The translations under genes and the position numbers were made by a program. A stretch of 64,000 bases of DNA from an uncultured Oscillospiraceae bacterium (GTDB taxonomy: Bacteria > Bacillota > Clostridia > Oscillospirales > Oscillospiraceae): assembly GCA_910588045.1 (NCBI GenBank), contig CAJUPS010000003.1, positions 60,270 through 124,269 on the forward strand. Direction: 5' to 3'. The notes under the pieces were generated by a model that had not been told where the DNA came from, ran no database searches, and saw only the letters and a program-made list of their open reading frames with translations. Position 1 is the first letter of the stretch, and the number at the start of each line of letters is the position of its first letter. This document shows positions 35,800 to 44,124 of the stretch, one piece after another.

Positions 35800-35834
35800 G
35801 AGCTGGCCTGAACCCTGTTCGGGCTGGCTCTTTT
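35800..35834 (+). terminator. Plus-strand intrinsic terminator
   Basis: A 14-bp stem with three G-T pairs, starting GAGCTGGCC (35800) and closing GGCTGGCTC (35830), has a CCT loop and TTTT at 35831-35834. No plus-strand gene lies directly upstream, so it may be a remnant of an operon interrupted by the accessory cassettes. Confidence 0.6.
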
Positions 35835-35843
35835 ATTGTTTAC

Positions 35844-36036
35844 AAAAAATTCACGAAATCAAGGGCCCATTTCCTGATTTCGAGGGGCGTATTGAAATGA
35901 GAGTTGAAAACCGGACAAACCAAGCGCACCCACACAATCGAATAAGGTCCCCCGCACAGAAGGCGGCTGTTATCAGCGGCTTTTGGGGGCGGTATGCCTG
36001 CGCGGCCACTCTCGTCCACATAAAAAATTCACGAAA
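35844..36036. repeat. 15-bp direct repeat before the backbone resumes
   Basis: AAAAAATTCACGAAA occurs at 35844-35858 and again at 36022-36036, 178 bp apart. The second copy lies just before the ribosome binding site of the DUF3268 gene. No gene is visible between the copies. It may mark a duplication or an insertion scar. Confidence 0.55.
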
Positions 36037-36051
36037 GAAAGAAGGTATTCT

Positions 36052-36450
36052 ATGAAACGCATCAACATCAAGTGTCCCTACTGCGGCTCCCGGGCGCTCC
36101 TCCGGCCCGCGTCGGTGGTGCATGAGCACACCGTACCCGGCGAGGAGGTCTACGTCTGCGCCCGCTTCCCTGTCTGTAACGCCTATGTGTCCGCCCACCG
36201 GGACAGCCATCTGCCCATGGGTACGCTGGCGAACCGGCCCCTGCGGCAGAAACGGCGGCAGGCCCATATCGCGCTGAACCGCCTTTGGGAGCAGGGCTTT
36301 ATGACCCGCAAGGAAGCCTACCGCTGGCTCCAGGTGCAGCTTGGCCTGCCGGAGAGCGAGGCCCATATCGGCCGCTTCTCGGAGTTCCGCTGTGAACAGG
36401 TCATCGACCTGTGCAGCCGCTTCGCCGGGGCCGGCAGGCGTGCGGCTTAG
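36052..36450 (+). CDS. DUF3268-like zinc-finger protein
   Basis: This 132-residue protein has an N-terminal zinc-binding part (CPYCGSRALL and YVCARFPVCNAYV) and a helical C-terminus, like the zinc-finger-containing DUF3268 proteins (PF11672) found on phages and ICEs. It is cytosolic and probably contacts nucleic acid. It begins a GC-rich backbone block with the sigma-like gene, 16 bases downstream. Confidence 0.75.
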   Translation: MKRINIKCPYCGSRALLRPASVVHEHTVPGEEVYVCARFPVCNAYVSAHRDSHLPMGTLANRPLRQKRRQAHIALNRLWEQGFMTRKEAYRWLQVQLGLPESEAHIGRFSEFRCEQVIDLCSRFAGAGRRAA

Positions 36451-36466
36451 CCGGGGGGGTGTCAAT

Positions 36467-37015
36467 ATGAACAGACGGGATACGTTGATCCAGGACCATC
36501 TGAACTGTGTCCATTGGGTCATCTGCGGCTTCATCCATGTCAATCCAAACGTCTGCGGCCTGGAGTACGACGATCTCTACCAGGAGGGGTGCATCGCCCT
36601 CTGGCGGGCGGCGGAGACCTTCGACGAACAGCAGGGGGCGCAGTTCCACTCCTACGCCATTTCGGTCATCCGCAACCATCTGGTGGACTACTGCCGGAAG
36701 ATCCAGAGCCGGACAGCGCCGGTGGTATCCCTGGAGGCGTGGGATGTGGAGATGGCCCGGCGCGGCGAGACGGACTGGGATGGTGAGGGCAGCCTGTTTG
36801 TGGAACAGGTGCTGGAGTACGGCAAGCGCACCTACAGCGGCGTGGCCCGGCTGGGTGTGGAGGCGCTGGAGCTGAAGATCGCCGGGTACAGCGGGACGGA
36901 TATTGCCAAGCTCTACGGCGTCCAGCCCAACCATGTGGGGGCGTGGATTTCCCGGGCGGCCCAAAAGCTGAAAAAAGATGTGTTCCTTGTTGAAAACGGC
37001 GGCGCAAATCCGTAA
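36467..37015 (+). CDS. Sigma-70-like ICE regulator
   Basis: This 182-residue protein has a region-2-like N-terminus (LEYDDLYQEGCIALWRAA, then AQFHSYAISVIRNHLVDYCR) and a C-terminal helix-turn-helix (GTDIAKLYGVQPNHVGAWISRAAQKL). It probably directs RNA polymerase to element promoters, or is a derived regulator. I start at the ATG at 36467 because earlier in-frame starts lie inside the previous gene. It is one of three sigma-like proteins in the window. Confidence 0.8.
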   Translation: MNRRDTLIQDHLNCVHWVICGFIHVNPNVCGLEYDDLYQEGCIALWRAAETFDEQQGAQFHSYAISVIRNHLVDYCRKIQSRTAPVVSLEAWDVEMARRGETDWDGEGSLFVEQVLEYGKRTYSGVARLGVEALELKIAGYSGTDIAKLYGVQPNHVGAWISRAAQKLKKDVFLVENGGANP

Positions 37016-37050
37016 AAGAAAATATCACAACGAATTGGGGAGGTTACATT

Positions 37051-37746
37051 ATGAGTTCTCGCACTTACTATACCGCGGTGGGCCACTTCCGCCGCAAGAG
37101 CAGCGGCCTGGGGCGGAGTTATCCGGTCATCATCATCAATGAGCAGGAATATAACGTGGACATCCAGGAGATGGCCCTGTGGACCGCCCTCAACTGGCGG
37201 CTGCTGGACTTCCCGCAGGTCGAGGCGGAGTATAACAAGCTGAACCAGGACTGCGCTATCCCTGCCCGGCGGACGCTGGAGGACTGCCTGGGCCGCCTCT
37301 GCACCCGGGGGCTGGTGGCCTCTGGGACGGGCAGGACGGACTTTGAGGCGCTGTACGACCTGCTGGGCGGGCTGTATGTGTCCCCGCTGTCCGAGCGCCT
37401 GCCCCTGCGTCTGGCGGCGTTCTTGAAACTGACCGTACTAAAGGGCATCCCTGTCTCCAAGGCGCGGGAACTGTTCCGGAAGGACCGGCCCAGCGAGGAG
37501 GAGGCCCAGGTGATGGCTCTGTCCCGTCAGGCGCTGCTGTCCACCGCCGAGCTGATCAAGTGCGCGGAGGTGGGGGCTAAAGACATCTCCACCGATGAAA
37601 AGCTGATGGACGCCCTCTACAATGACGAAGATACCACCAGCGACAACATTGCGGATATGATGCTGACGGCCGAGAGCCGGGAGCGGATCACCGTGGCAGT
37701 CGCCAACCTGTACCTGCGCAAGCAGATCATCTTCCAGCGGGGATAG
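37051..37746 (+). CDS. ICE protein with possible winged helix
   Basis: I do not recognise a named family. The 231 residues include a likely DNA-binding helical block (RTLEDCLGRLCTRGLV, a winged-helix-like pattern at about 70-95) and a helical C-terminus. It is cytosolic, GC-rich like the backbone, and lies 35 bases after the sigma-like gene behind GGGGAGG. A regulatory role in the element is plausible. Confidence 0.55.
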   Translation: MSSRTYYTAVGHFRRKSSGLGRSYPVIIINEQEYNVDIQEMALWTALNWRLLDFPQVEAEYNKLNQDCAIPARRTLEDCLGRLCTRGLVASGTGRTDFEALYDLLGGLYVSPLSERLPLRLAAFLKLTVLKGIPVSKARELFRKDRPSEEEAQVMALSRQALLSTAELIKCAEVGAKDISTDEKLMDALYNDEDTTSDNIADMMLTAESRERITVAVANLYLRKQIIFQRG

Positions 37747-37831
37747 ACAAAATTCGACTGCATATCCCCTGAAAATATGTTATTCTACACCTATGTGAAA
37801 ATCGCTTGACACAGAAAAGGAGGACGCCCTT

Positions 37832-38071
37832 ATGGTAAAGAAGATCAGTCAGCTCAAACTTCCCGATCCACACGATACCGACCCCCATCCCCGCCTGTTA
37901 CTGGACGGCTACGGCATCCACGCCGGCCAGTGTTTCCGGGCCCTGTTCCCGGATGACTGGCACGACATCACGCTGGAGGTGAGCTGGAATGAAACCGGCC
38001 CGGCCTGCTGGTACATCTCTACTCCCGGTTTCAAGGATGTCTGCCCGGTGGGGCTGTTTGTGGAGGTATAA
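37832..38071 (+). CDS. DUF5348-like small protein
   Basis: This 79-residue protein resembles the DUF5348 group of small element proteins, with LLLDGYGIHAGQCFRAL and a C-terminal strand block. It is soluble and has no catalytic motif. AAAGGAGG lies ahead of the ATG and a strong terminator lies seven bases after the stop, so it ends the local backbone transcript. Confidence 0.6.
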   Translation: MVKKISQLKLPDPHDTDPHPRLLLDGYGIHAGQCFRALFPDDWHDITLEVSWNETGPACWYISTPGFKDVCPVGLFVEV

Positions 38072-38077
38072 GACTGG

Positions 38078-38118
38078 AGCGCCGCCCGTGTCACTGGGAC
38101 ATGGGCGGCGCTTTTTTT
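38078..38118 (+). terminator. Strong terminator, hairpin family 2 copy 1
   Basis: A 15-bp stem starting AGCGCCGCCC (38078) and closing GGGCGGCGCT (38112) around ACTGG is followed by a run of Ts. A very similar hairpin recurs at 41179, so the pair brackets the toxin-antitoxin and BlaI/BlaR1 cassette. Confidence 0.85.
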
Positions 38119-38216
38119 CGTGTTATACCCTGCTTCGGATCATGCTTCTGCGGACTTGCATATCTATCAGGAAGATGATATACTACGGGTAGAACTATTA
38201 CAGGGAGGGAGCGGCC

Positions 38217-38486
38217 ATGACAATCAAGCCGTCCACTGCGCTGCGCAACGAATATTTGCAGATCTCGCGTTTAGCCCGTGAGTCCGGCGAACCCATCTTC
38301 ATCACCAACAAGGGCGAGGCTGACGGTGTTTATATGAGCATCGAGGCGTATGAGGAGCGGGAGAAGATGCTGGCGCACCGGGCAAGCATCCTGGCGGCGG
38401 AGGCGGCGCGTCTGGCGGGGGCGCCGGCTGTCACCCAGGAGGCGCTGGACGCCAAGGTGGAGGCGCTGCTGAATGGCAAAGTATAA
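38217..38486 (+). CDS. Phd/YefM-type antitoxin
   Basis: This 89-residue protein shows the Phd/YefM fold (TALRNEYLQISRLARESG, then PIFITNKGEADGVYMSIEAYEE) and an Ala/Glu-rich C-terminal helix that would bind the toxin. CAGGGAGG precedes the ATG. It overlaps the toxin gene by 14 bases. Confidence 0.85.
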   Translation: MTIKPSTALRNEYLQISRLARESGEPIFITNKGEADGVYMSIEAYEEREKMLAHRASILAAEAARLAGAPAVTQEALDAKVEALLNGKV

Positions 38487-38784
38487 GCTGGCGTATCTGC
38501 ATCCGGCGGAGACGGACATACTGGAGATCGTCCGGTTCCATGCCGAACAGGTCGGCCCGGCGTCTGCCAGGGAGGTCTACCGCTCCATCCGGGAACAGAT
38601 CGGTCGGCTCCAAGACTTCCCGATGCTGGGGCCAATCCACCCTGACCCGGAGCTTGCGGCTCTGGGCTACCGGAAGCTGGTGCTGACCAAGACCTATGTT
38701 GCGGTTTACCGGCTCATTGATGATACTGTGACTGTTTATCGTGTGGTAAACGGGAAAACGGACTATCCCAGGTTACTCAAATAA
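38473..38784 (+). CDS. RelE/ParE-family toxin
   Basis: This 103-residue protein has the ParE/RelE layout: an N-terminal helical hairpin (AETDILEIVRFHAEQVG), the central LQDFPMLGPIHP, and the strands YRKLVLTKTYVAVYRL and VTVYRVVNGKTDY. It should be the toxin of the pair with the overlapping Phd-like antitoxin. A terminator 13 bases after its stop ends the unit. Confidence 0.87.
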   Translation: MAKYKLAYLHPAETDILEIVRFHAEQVGPASAREVYRSIREQIGRLQDFPMLGPIHPDPELAALGYRKLVLTKTYVAVYRLIDDTVTVYRVVNGKTDYPRLLK

Positions 38785-38797
38785 ATACACCCATACG

Positions 38798-38827
38798 CCG
38801 GATGCCTGTTTTGGGCATCCGGTTTTT
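38798..38827 (+). terminator. Terminator after the ParE-type toxin
   Basis: A 9-bp perfect stem, CCGGATGCC (38798-38806) with GGCATCCGG (38814-38822), is followed by TTTTT. Confidence 0.85.
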
Positions 38828-38828
38828 G

Positions 38829-38909
38829 TGACTATTAGAATAGTCATTTTTATCTTGACAAAGGGCAGATGGATGTGATAGTATCCTAATATGACTAGCG
38901 CGATAGTCA
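38829..38909 (+). promoter_or_regulatory. BlaI-type promoter with two TGACTA/TAGTCA operators
   Basis: TTGACA (38855-38860) and TAGTAT (38879-38884) are 18 bp apart. Two 18-bp dyads with arms TGACTA/TAGTCA lie at 38829-38846 (upstream of the -35) and 38892-38909 (downstream of the -10). The operator sequence differs from the CTACAC dyads of the first cassette, so the two repressors probably do not cross-bind. Confidence 0.8.
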
Positions 38910-38925
38910 CAAAGGAGACATAGCT

Positions 38926-39285
38926 ATGGAAATGAAATTGTTTGATTCCGAATTAAAGGTGATGGAAGCCTTGTGGAAGGAGGGCGATCTGACTGCGGGC
39001 CAGTTGGTGAAAATTCTGAAGGAGCAGACTGGCTGGAACCGCAATACCACATACACGGTTATTAAGAAGCTGATTGAGAAGGGCGCGGTGGAACGCTACG
39101 AACCCAACTTCACCTGCCGGGCGGTAGTGACGAAGGAGTGCGTCCGACAGGGCGAGGCCACAGAACTGATCGACAAGCTCTTTGACGGCTCTGCGGAGCT
39201 GTTCCTGTCGGCCTACGTCAGCGGGAAGAAGTTGTCCAGCGACGAGATTGACGGCCTGCGGCGGATCGTGGAAAAGCTGAAATGA
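38926..39285 (+). CDS. BlaI/MecI/CopY-family repressor
   Basis: This 119-residue winged-helix repressor has the family core (LKVMEALWKEGDLTAGQLV, then TGWNRNTTYTVIKKLIEKG) and a C-terminal dimer helix pair. It should bind the two TGACTA/TAGTCA dyads upstream and be cut by the M56 protease encoded next. It overlaps that gene by four bases (ATGA). It is only distantly similar to the repressor at 33157. Confidence 0.9.
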   Translation: MEMKLFDSELKVMEALWKEGDLTAGQLVKILKEQTGWNRNTTYTVIKKLIEKGAVERYEPNFTCRAVVTKECVRQGEATELIDKLFDGSAELFLSAYVSGKKLSSDEIDGLRRIVEKLK

Positions 39286-41105
39286 GGGGAACCATGGGTA
39301 TTGTTGAAATGAGCGTGCAGGCGGGGGCGCTGATTGCGGCCATCGTGATCGTCCGCGCCATCACGCTATACCGGCTGCCGAAAGCCAGCTTCCTGGCCCT
39401 GTGGGGGATCGTCGTCGCAAGGCTGCTGATCCCCTTTTCTCTCACGTCGAGGTGGAGCGTTTACAACCTGTTTTCCGGGCTTTGGAGACATAAGGACACG
39501 GCGGTTCCCACTGGTAGCTATGTAACAGTCTGGGGCGGCCAGGCCCAGATTCCGGCGTCGCCTGAAGCCGCCGGCGGGCCGGCGGGAGCCGCACTGTCCA
39601 TTCCCCCACTGACAGCCCTGTGGATCGGCGGTATGGCAGTGCTTGTCGTGGTATTTGCCGTCCTGCTGGCGAAGAACTACCGGGCGCTTAGGACCGCCGT
39701 TCCTGTGGAAGACCACGCTGTTATCACGAAATGGCGGGAGGAGTACCGGCTGTTCCGGCCTCTGCTGATCGTCCGGTCTGACAAGGTGAGTTCTCCGGCC
39801 TCCATCGGCATCCTGCGGCCGCGGATCATCTTTCCGCAGGTGATGGATCTGGACAATGAGCAGCTGGTTCGTTATATCCTTGTCCATGAATACGTCCACA
39901 TCCGTCGCTTTGACACGCTGTGGAAGCTGCTGGCCCTGTGCGCGGTGTGCGTCCACTGGTTCAACCCCCTGGTCTGGGTGATGCTGGTTCTTCTCAACCG
40001 CGACCTGGAGCTGTCCTGTGATGAAATGGTTCTGCGGCATTTCGGCGGGACAGAGCGGGCGTCCTACGCCCATTCGCTGATCGACATGGCGGAGCGGGGC
40101 CGTCCCTTCTCCTTCATGCACAGCTACTTTAGTAAGAACGCCGCAGAAGAAAGGATAATTGCTATTATGAAATACAAGAAAACATCGTTGCTGGCCGTCG
40201 TGCTTGCCCTCGTCCTGACCCTCGGCATGGCGACCGGATTTACGACAGGAGCCGTGGCGGAGGACAACAATTCCTCCCTGCCGAACGGCCAGCCGTCAGC
40301 CTCCCAGCGCAACGACGAGGAGACCGGGCCGCATGATAATGAAAGTACGCCGAGTGGACTAATATCAGTCAACCGTGGGGATGAAAGCAAGTTCACCCCG
40401 GAGGAATGGGCCGAGATTTTGAAAAAGGTCGAGGCCGGAGAGATTTTGCTCTTTGAGACAGCAAAAGAGGAGCGGGCGTTTTGGGATAATGAGGACAACG
40501 CTGCCCTCAAGGAATCTCTGTTCTCAAAGGGCAGTATCAGTATGAGGTGGGAGGACTTCCAGGTGCTTAATGATGTTCCAACGAATCTTCCCAATGGTGA
40601 AATGATGGTCAATATTGTTACAGGAGCCACCGGATTTAGCACAACAGATGGTAGTGATAGCAGAAATGCCCCGACGGATGTAGCGGCAGTCCAGATAGCG
40701 AAAGAAGCACTGTTTGAAAAGGTCGCTGTTGATAAGGCTGAATCGAACGGGGATGGAACGGCTACTTCTTTAGCCGGTGTATCATTCTCTAATGAAAAGA
40801 GCACCAAAACATCTATTGCCGCCCAGTCAGAAGTATTCTACAAATTTGGTTCTGGCAGCGACAAGACTTTCTATGAAAAGGATACAGATATAGCGTTCAC
40901 GATTCAGTGTTCTCATGCGGATATTCCTTTGACAATTAGCTTGCTTCCTGTTGGGTCCACTGAAGCCGTTGATTCTCATAAGGTGGAAAGCAATGAGCAG
41001 ACTACTATCATTTTAACTGTTCCCGCCGATGGAGACTATGTGATTTCCGTCAGAAATGAGAGCCTGTCGAGAACCCAGGAGTACAGTCACATGATTGTCA
41101 GATAA
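39282..41105 (+). CDS. BlaR1/MecR1-like M56 membrane metallopeptidase
   Basis: This 607-residue membrane protein has N-terminal hydrophobic segments and an M56 zinc loop with H202-E-Y-V-H206, then HWFNPLVW and LELSCDEMV. The outer region of about 300 residues lacks a penicillin-binding SxxK domain and ends in a beta-rich fold like pre-peptidase C-terminal domains. It presumably senses an unknown extracellular cue and cleaves the adjacent repressor. An ATG at 39294 with GAGGGG upstream is an alternative start. Confidence 0.85.
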   Translation: MRGTMGIVEMSVQAGALIAAIVIVRAITLYRLPKASFLALWGIVVARLLIPFSLTSRWSVYNLFSGLWRHKDTAVPTGSYVTVWGGQAQIPASPEAAGGPAGAALSIPPLTALWIGGMAVLVVVFAVLLAKNYRALRTAVPVEDHAVITKWREEYRLFRPLLIVRSDKVSSPASIGILRPRIIFPQVMDLDNEQLVRYILVHEYVHIRRFDTLWKLLALCAVCVHWFNPLVWVMLVLLNRDLELSCDEMVLRHFGGTERASYAHSLIDMAERGRPFSFMHSYFSKNAAEERIIAIMKYKKTSLLAVVLALVLTLGMATGFTTGAVAEDNNSSLPNGQPSASQRNDEETGPHDNESTPSGLISVNRGDESKFTPEEWAEILKKVEAGEILLFETAKEERAFWDNEDNAALKESLFSKGSISMRWEDFQVLNDVPTNLPNGEMMVNIVTGATGFSTTDGSDSRNAPTDVAAVQIAKEALFEKVAVDKAESNGDGTATSLAGVSFSNEKSTKTSIAAQSEVFYKFGSGSDKTFYEKDTDIAFTIQCSHADIPLTISLLPVGSTEAVDSHKVESNEQTTIILTVPADGDYVISVRNESLSRTQEYSHMIVR

Positions 41106-41178
41106 AGCACTTTTGACCGGTAAAATCCCGCTGGCCCTGCTCGTTTGGTGGAGCCGCTTATAGGGGATAAGTCCAAAA

Positions 41179-41213
41179 GCGCCGCCTGTGTCATAGGACA
41201 TGGGCGGCGTCTT
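41179..41213 (+). repeat. Hairpin family 2 copy 2
   Basis: A 14-bp stem with three G-T pairs, GCGCCGCCTGTGTC (41179-41192) with its mate at 41197-41210, loops on ATAG. It differs from the terminator at 38078 at only a few positions and lies 74 bases after the BlaR1-type gene, so it probably terminates that transcript. Confidence 0.75.
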
Positions 41214-41352
41214 GTTCGTCCGGGGAATCTTGAAATATAACTTCAAAACCGCTATAATCTGTATCGGATATAAAATTTAGTAGGGTTGTTCTTTGCTCCT
41301 ATTCGCAGCAATACCCGGGCCGGATCACAGTATCATTTCAAGGAGGCTGTCC

Positions 41353-41583
41353 ATGAAAACCGCTGTCCGAATTTTTGTTGATCTCTGCATCGTAGTGCTT
41401 CTGGTGCTGTTCGCCTTCTCCCTGCTGTACCTCCATATCGGCTCGCTGGAGATGGAGCCCACCGAAGAGGATCAGGCCAAGGCCCTGGTCGCGGCGGTCT
41501 TTGGGATGATCGTCACTGGCGTCCCCTGTGCTGTGTGCATTGGCCTCCGGGCCACCGTCCTGCGGAAACGGCGGGAGCGGTAA
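41353..41583 (+). CDS. Small two-helix membrane protein
   Basis: This 76-residue protein has two membrane segments (about 6-30 and 46-66) and a basic C-terminal end (RKRRER). AGGAGG precedes the ATG at 41353. I do not recognise its family. It opens the immunity-gene island. Confidence 0.6.
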   Translation: MKTAVRIFVDLCIVVLLVLFAFSLLYLHIGSLEMEPTEEDQAKALVAAVFGMIVTGVPCAVCIGLRATVLRKRRER

Positions 41584-41683
41584 ACTAAAATGTGGCAGCG
41601 GTCATACTCTATTAGCCAGTGGAAAATATTCCTCGTTCATGTTACAATGAGGCTGGAATAGCTTGTAAGTTGGAGGATACGCA

Positions 41684-42463
41684 ATGAGGCGATGGAAACC
41701 CGTGGCGGGCCTGATACTTTTGACAAGTTTCCTGTTGTCCGCCTGCGGCCCGCTTACGCCGCTGCTGACGGAAAAGGAAGTCCTCTCCGAGTTATCGGAA
41801 CGGTATGACGGGGCGGAATTTGTCATTTTGGAGACGATCAACGACTGCGAATACAAAACAGAAGATAAAACTATACGGTGCAGACTATATCTGGCCGCTC
41901 CGGCTGAGGATCAGGAACGTGCCTTTTGGGTCCACTCAACGGTCAGCAAGAGCTGGGGAGGCGATTCGCTTCCCATGCGGTACAGCAGCGGTATAACAGA
42001 CACCTATGCCTTTGATTATTTGTTGGAGCGGTTTGACGCACTCCTGACAGAAAATGAGATCGGCCATTTCTTTACCATAAGCTCCGGAAGCTCCGGAGAT
42101 GTTGCGGAACATCTAAAGAGCCAACATTTGCAAGGCGGGGGCTTCGCAATCCCAATCACGCAGGAAACAGCGGAGACTATTGCAGCAAAGGTTTTAGAGA
42201 TACGGGAACAACTGGCGGAGGAGTATCCGCTGTCCAGTTACTTGGACTATTTTTCTCACCCGGCTTATGAGCCCATAAGTCTTGGGATTAGATTCTACGA
42301 TGCGGCTCATAGTATTCCGGATGCAGAATCTTTATCTGAATATACCTTTTTCTTCCCATACGACAAAAAATTTGATGAAAATGACAACATAGTTTATCGA
42401 AACACTCTGGAAACGATCCTGGCGGACATTGATAAAACAATCTATGGCATCGTGGAGGATTAG
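41684..42463 (+). CDS. Lipoprotein of unknown function
   Basis: This 259-residue protein has a lipoprotein signal peptide with the lipobox LLSAC near residue 21, so it should be membrane-anchored on the outer face. The mature part is acidic and mixed alpha/beta; no domain is recognised. It is followed directly by a run of small immunity-like genes on the same strand. A surface lipoprotein beside immunity genes could act against toxins outside the cytosol, which is speculation. Confidence 0.65.
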   Translation: MRRWKPVAGLILLTSFLLSACGPLTPLLTEKEVLSELSERYDGAEFVILETINDCEYKTEDKTIRCRLYLAAPAEDQERAFWVHSTVSKSWGGDSLPMRYSSGITDTYAFDYLLERFDALLTENEIGHFFTISSGSSGDVAEHLKSQHLQGGGFAIPITQETAETIAAKVLEIREQLAEEYPLSSYLDYFSHPAYEPISLGIRFYDAAHSIPDAESLSEYTFFFPYDKKFDENDNIVYRNTLETILADIDKTIYGIVED

Positions 42464-42468
42464 GCTTG

Positions 42469-42819
42469 ATGGTTTACAGCAAGATCAAATATGATGCGCT
42501 CCGTTCGCTCTATGACCAGATTGAGCAGGGAGCGAGCTATGTTTCCGCTGCCGAACAGACGCTAAAGCAGGATGCTCCACATCAAAGCCTGGAGCAGATC
42601 GTTTTCACCATTACTGTTATAGAACGAATCTTGCTTCTCAAAGTTGCCCTCTCCCCCAACCTGATTGAAAAAGCACTTGCCGCTATAAAAAGTTTTCAGT
42701 CAATATCAGAAAGTGATCTGATGGAGCAAATCTGTATCCCTGTATATTTGACGGACCTGAGTATATTGCATCAAAGAGTTTCCACTATTTTGCAAAGGGA
42801 ATATGGTGTTGCGGTATAG
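42469..42819 (+). CDS. Imm3-like small helical protein
   Basis: This 116-residue helical protein resembles Imm3-type immunity proteins (YDALRSLYDQIEQGASYVSAAEQTL). It has no signal peptide. GGAGG precedes the ATG at 42469, just after the lipoprotein stop; a TTG three bases earlier is less likely. No cognate toxin is nearby. Confidence 0.5.
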   Translation: MVYSKIKYDALRSLYDQIEQGASYVSAAEQTLKQDAPHQSLEQIVFTITVIERILLLKVALSPNLIEKALAAIKSFQSISESDLMEQICIPVYLTDLSILHQRVSTILQREYGVAV

Positions 42820-42854
42820 AGGCCCGCTCCCCATTTCCTCGTGGAGGTTGGTTT

Positions 42855-43229
42855 ATGGCTCTATTTTCTTTTGGAAAAGTGATAACAGTCAGCGATGAAG
42901 ACTACTATGAGGCAAAATGGGCGGCACTGGATGGGTTTTACCAGTACATTGACGAGGGAGACAATTACGACTTAGCTATGGCACGATTTTTGGATGACCT
43001 CCGCCCATCGGGAGGATTTGACGAGATGGTAATGATCCTCACATTGGCATCCAGGTTTTATAGATTTGGGCATAACCTACCCCGCATCTTGGCTGAAGAA
43101 GTAGAAAAGTCGGTTGATTTATATAATCGCCAATTCAAGAAAGCCCGTCAGACGTTGGGACAAGAGCAAGCAGAAGATTTAGAAATGGAATACAAAAACT
43201 CCATTTCCGCATTAGAAAAATATTTGTAA
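42855..43229 (+). CDS. Imm3-like small helical protein
   Basis: This 124-residue helical protein has the same general design as its upstream neighbour (WAALDGFYQYIDEGDNYDLAMARFL, then ASRFYRFGHNLPRIL). It resembles Imm3-type immunity proteins. GTGGAGG precedes the ATG. It is AT-richer than the ICE backbone. Confidence 0.55.
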   Translation: MALFSFGKVITVSDEDYYEAKWAALDGFYQYIDEGDNYDLAMARFLDDLRPSGGFDEMVMILTLASRFYRFGHNLPRILAEEVEKSVDLYNRQFKKARQTLGQEQAEDLEMEYKNSISALEKYL

Positions 43230-43232
43230 TTT

Positions 43233-43721
43233 ATGAACATAAGTGATATGGAGGACGTGAACGGAAAACGACTCTTGGACATCGTTCAGCTGTCGAAAAT
43301 TGAAAAGAGAGTCAATGGCGAGGTTTTCTACAGCCTGTCGGACTTTAGGCGACAACTGGAAGTGATGAAAGAGGGCACTCTTTCTGTGACGAACTGCATC
43401 CTCACACCCTATTACATCCATGCTGGGGCACTGTATGAGCTGTACGAATATGAGTTGAGCATCCGCTTGGCCGATCAGCCGGACTTTCACCGATACTTGC
43501 TGAAAAAGACAGGGCGCAGGACTGTGGAAGAAATTCCGGATCATATTGTGTGTCTGCAAAGAGAATGCCATATCGAAGTTTCAAAAGGCGATGGCCGGCT
43601 GCCGGTGGGGCGGCTCCTGCAATATGTGGACTTTCTGTGTACGGAGGATGCTGTAATTTCCCAGATACGACAGGTATTTGGCGCTTATCAGAAAGATGAT
43701 ATGTGGTTTTCCTTTTATTGA
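43233..43721 (+). CDS. Uncharacterised small cytosolic protein
   Basis: This 162-residue protein has no recognised domain. It is soluble and mixed alpha/beta. The ATG at 43233 is three bases after the previous stop without a clear ribosome binding site, so translational coupling is likely; an ATG at 43248 is an alternative. Context suggests an immunity-type role, which is inferred. Confidence 0.5.
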   Translation: MNISDMEDVNGKRLLDIVQLSKIEKRVNGEVFYSLSDFRRQLEVMKEGTLSVTNCILTPYYIHAGALYELYEYELSIRLADQPDFHRYLLKKTGRRTVEEIPDHIVCLQRECHIEVSKGDGRLPVGRLLQYVDFLCTEDAVISQIRQVFGAYQKDDMWFSFY

Positions 43722-43751
43722 TATACTTTAGCGTGAGTGAGGCGGGTGGGT

Positions 43752-44078
43752 ATGAAGCCTGATTGGTACTGCAAACTTTTCATCTGTGCAGATGTGTCCA
43801 AGGAGGAACTTCTGGACTTAATCAATCTCCACCTGTGCGGTGTCAGAGAGAGAATACGGACTATCCGAACTGAATTGTTGGAACTGGACCTCATAGAGAA
43901 CGATGAATACGCACCAGGTTCCCGGGATTTCCTGTTTTGGAGATATTACGCCGATCTGGAGGCGGTGACGGAAGACCGGACGGAGTATACCCGCTGCATC
44001 CGGGACCTGATGACCTTTTTGCGTGAGAAGCAGATTGAGACAATAGCGGCCTGTGATTTTGAGCAGGCGTTGGAATAA
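43752..44078 (+). CDS. Immunity-like small protein
   Basis: This 108-residue protein begins MKPDWYCKLFICADVS and continues with helices and acidic stretches, a style common among small immunity proteins with an N-terminal strand. I chose the ATG at 43752; a GTG at 43737 is possible. No toxin is adjacent. Confidence 0.5.
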   Translation: MKPDWYCKLFICADVSKEELLDLINLHLCGVRERIRTIRTELLELDLIENDEYAPGSRDFLFWRYYADLEAVTEDRTEYTRCIRDLMTFLREKQIETIAACDFEQALE

Positions 44079-44124
44079 TAGCTGTCGAAAATAAGAATAG
44101 CGCCAAAAACTGGCAGATATGCGG

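Noticed and set aside
30549..41213. Integron-like cassettes with attC sites at the paired hairpins.
   Set aside because: The stems lack the conserved attC core ends (RYYYAAC/GTTRRRY), and no integron integrase is visible.
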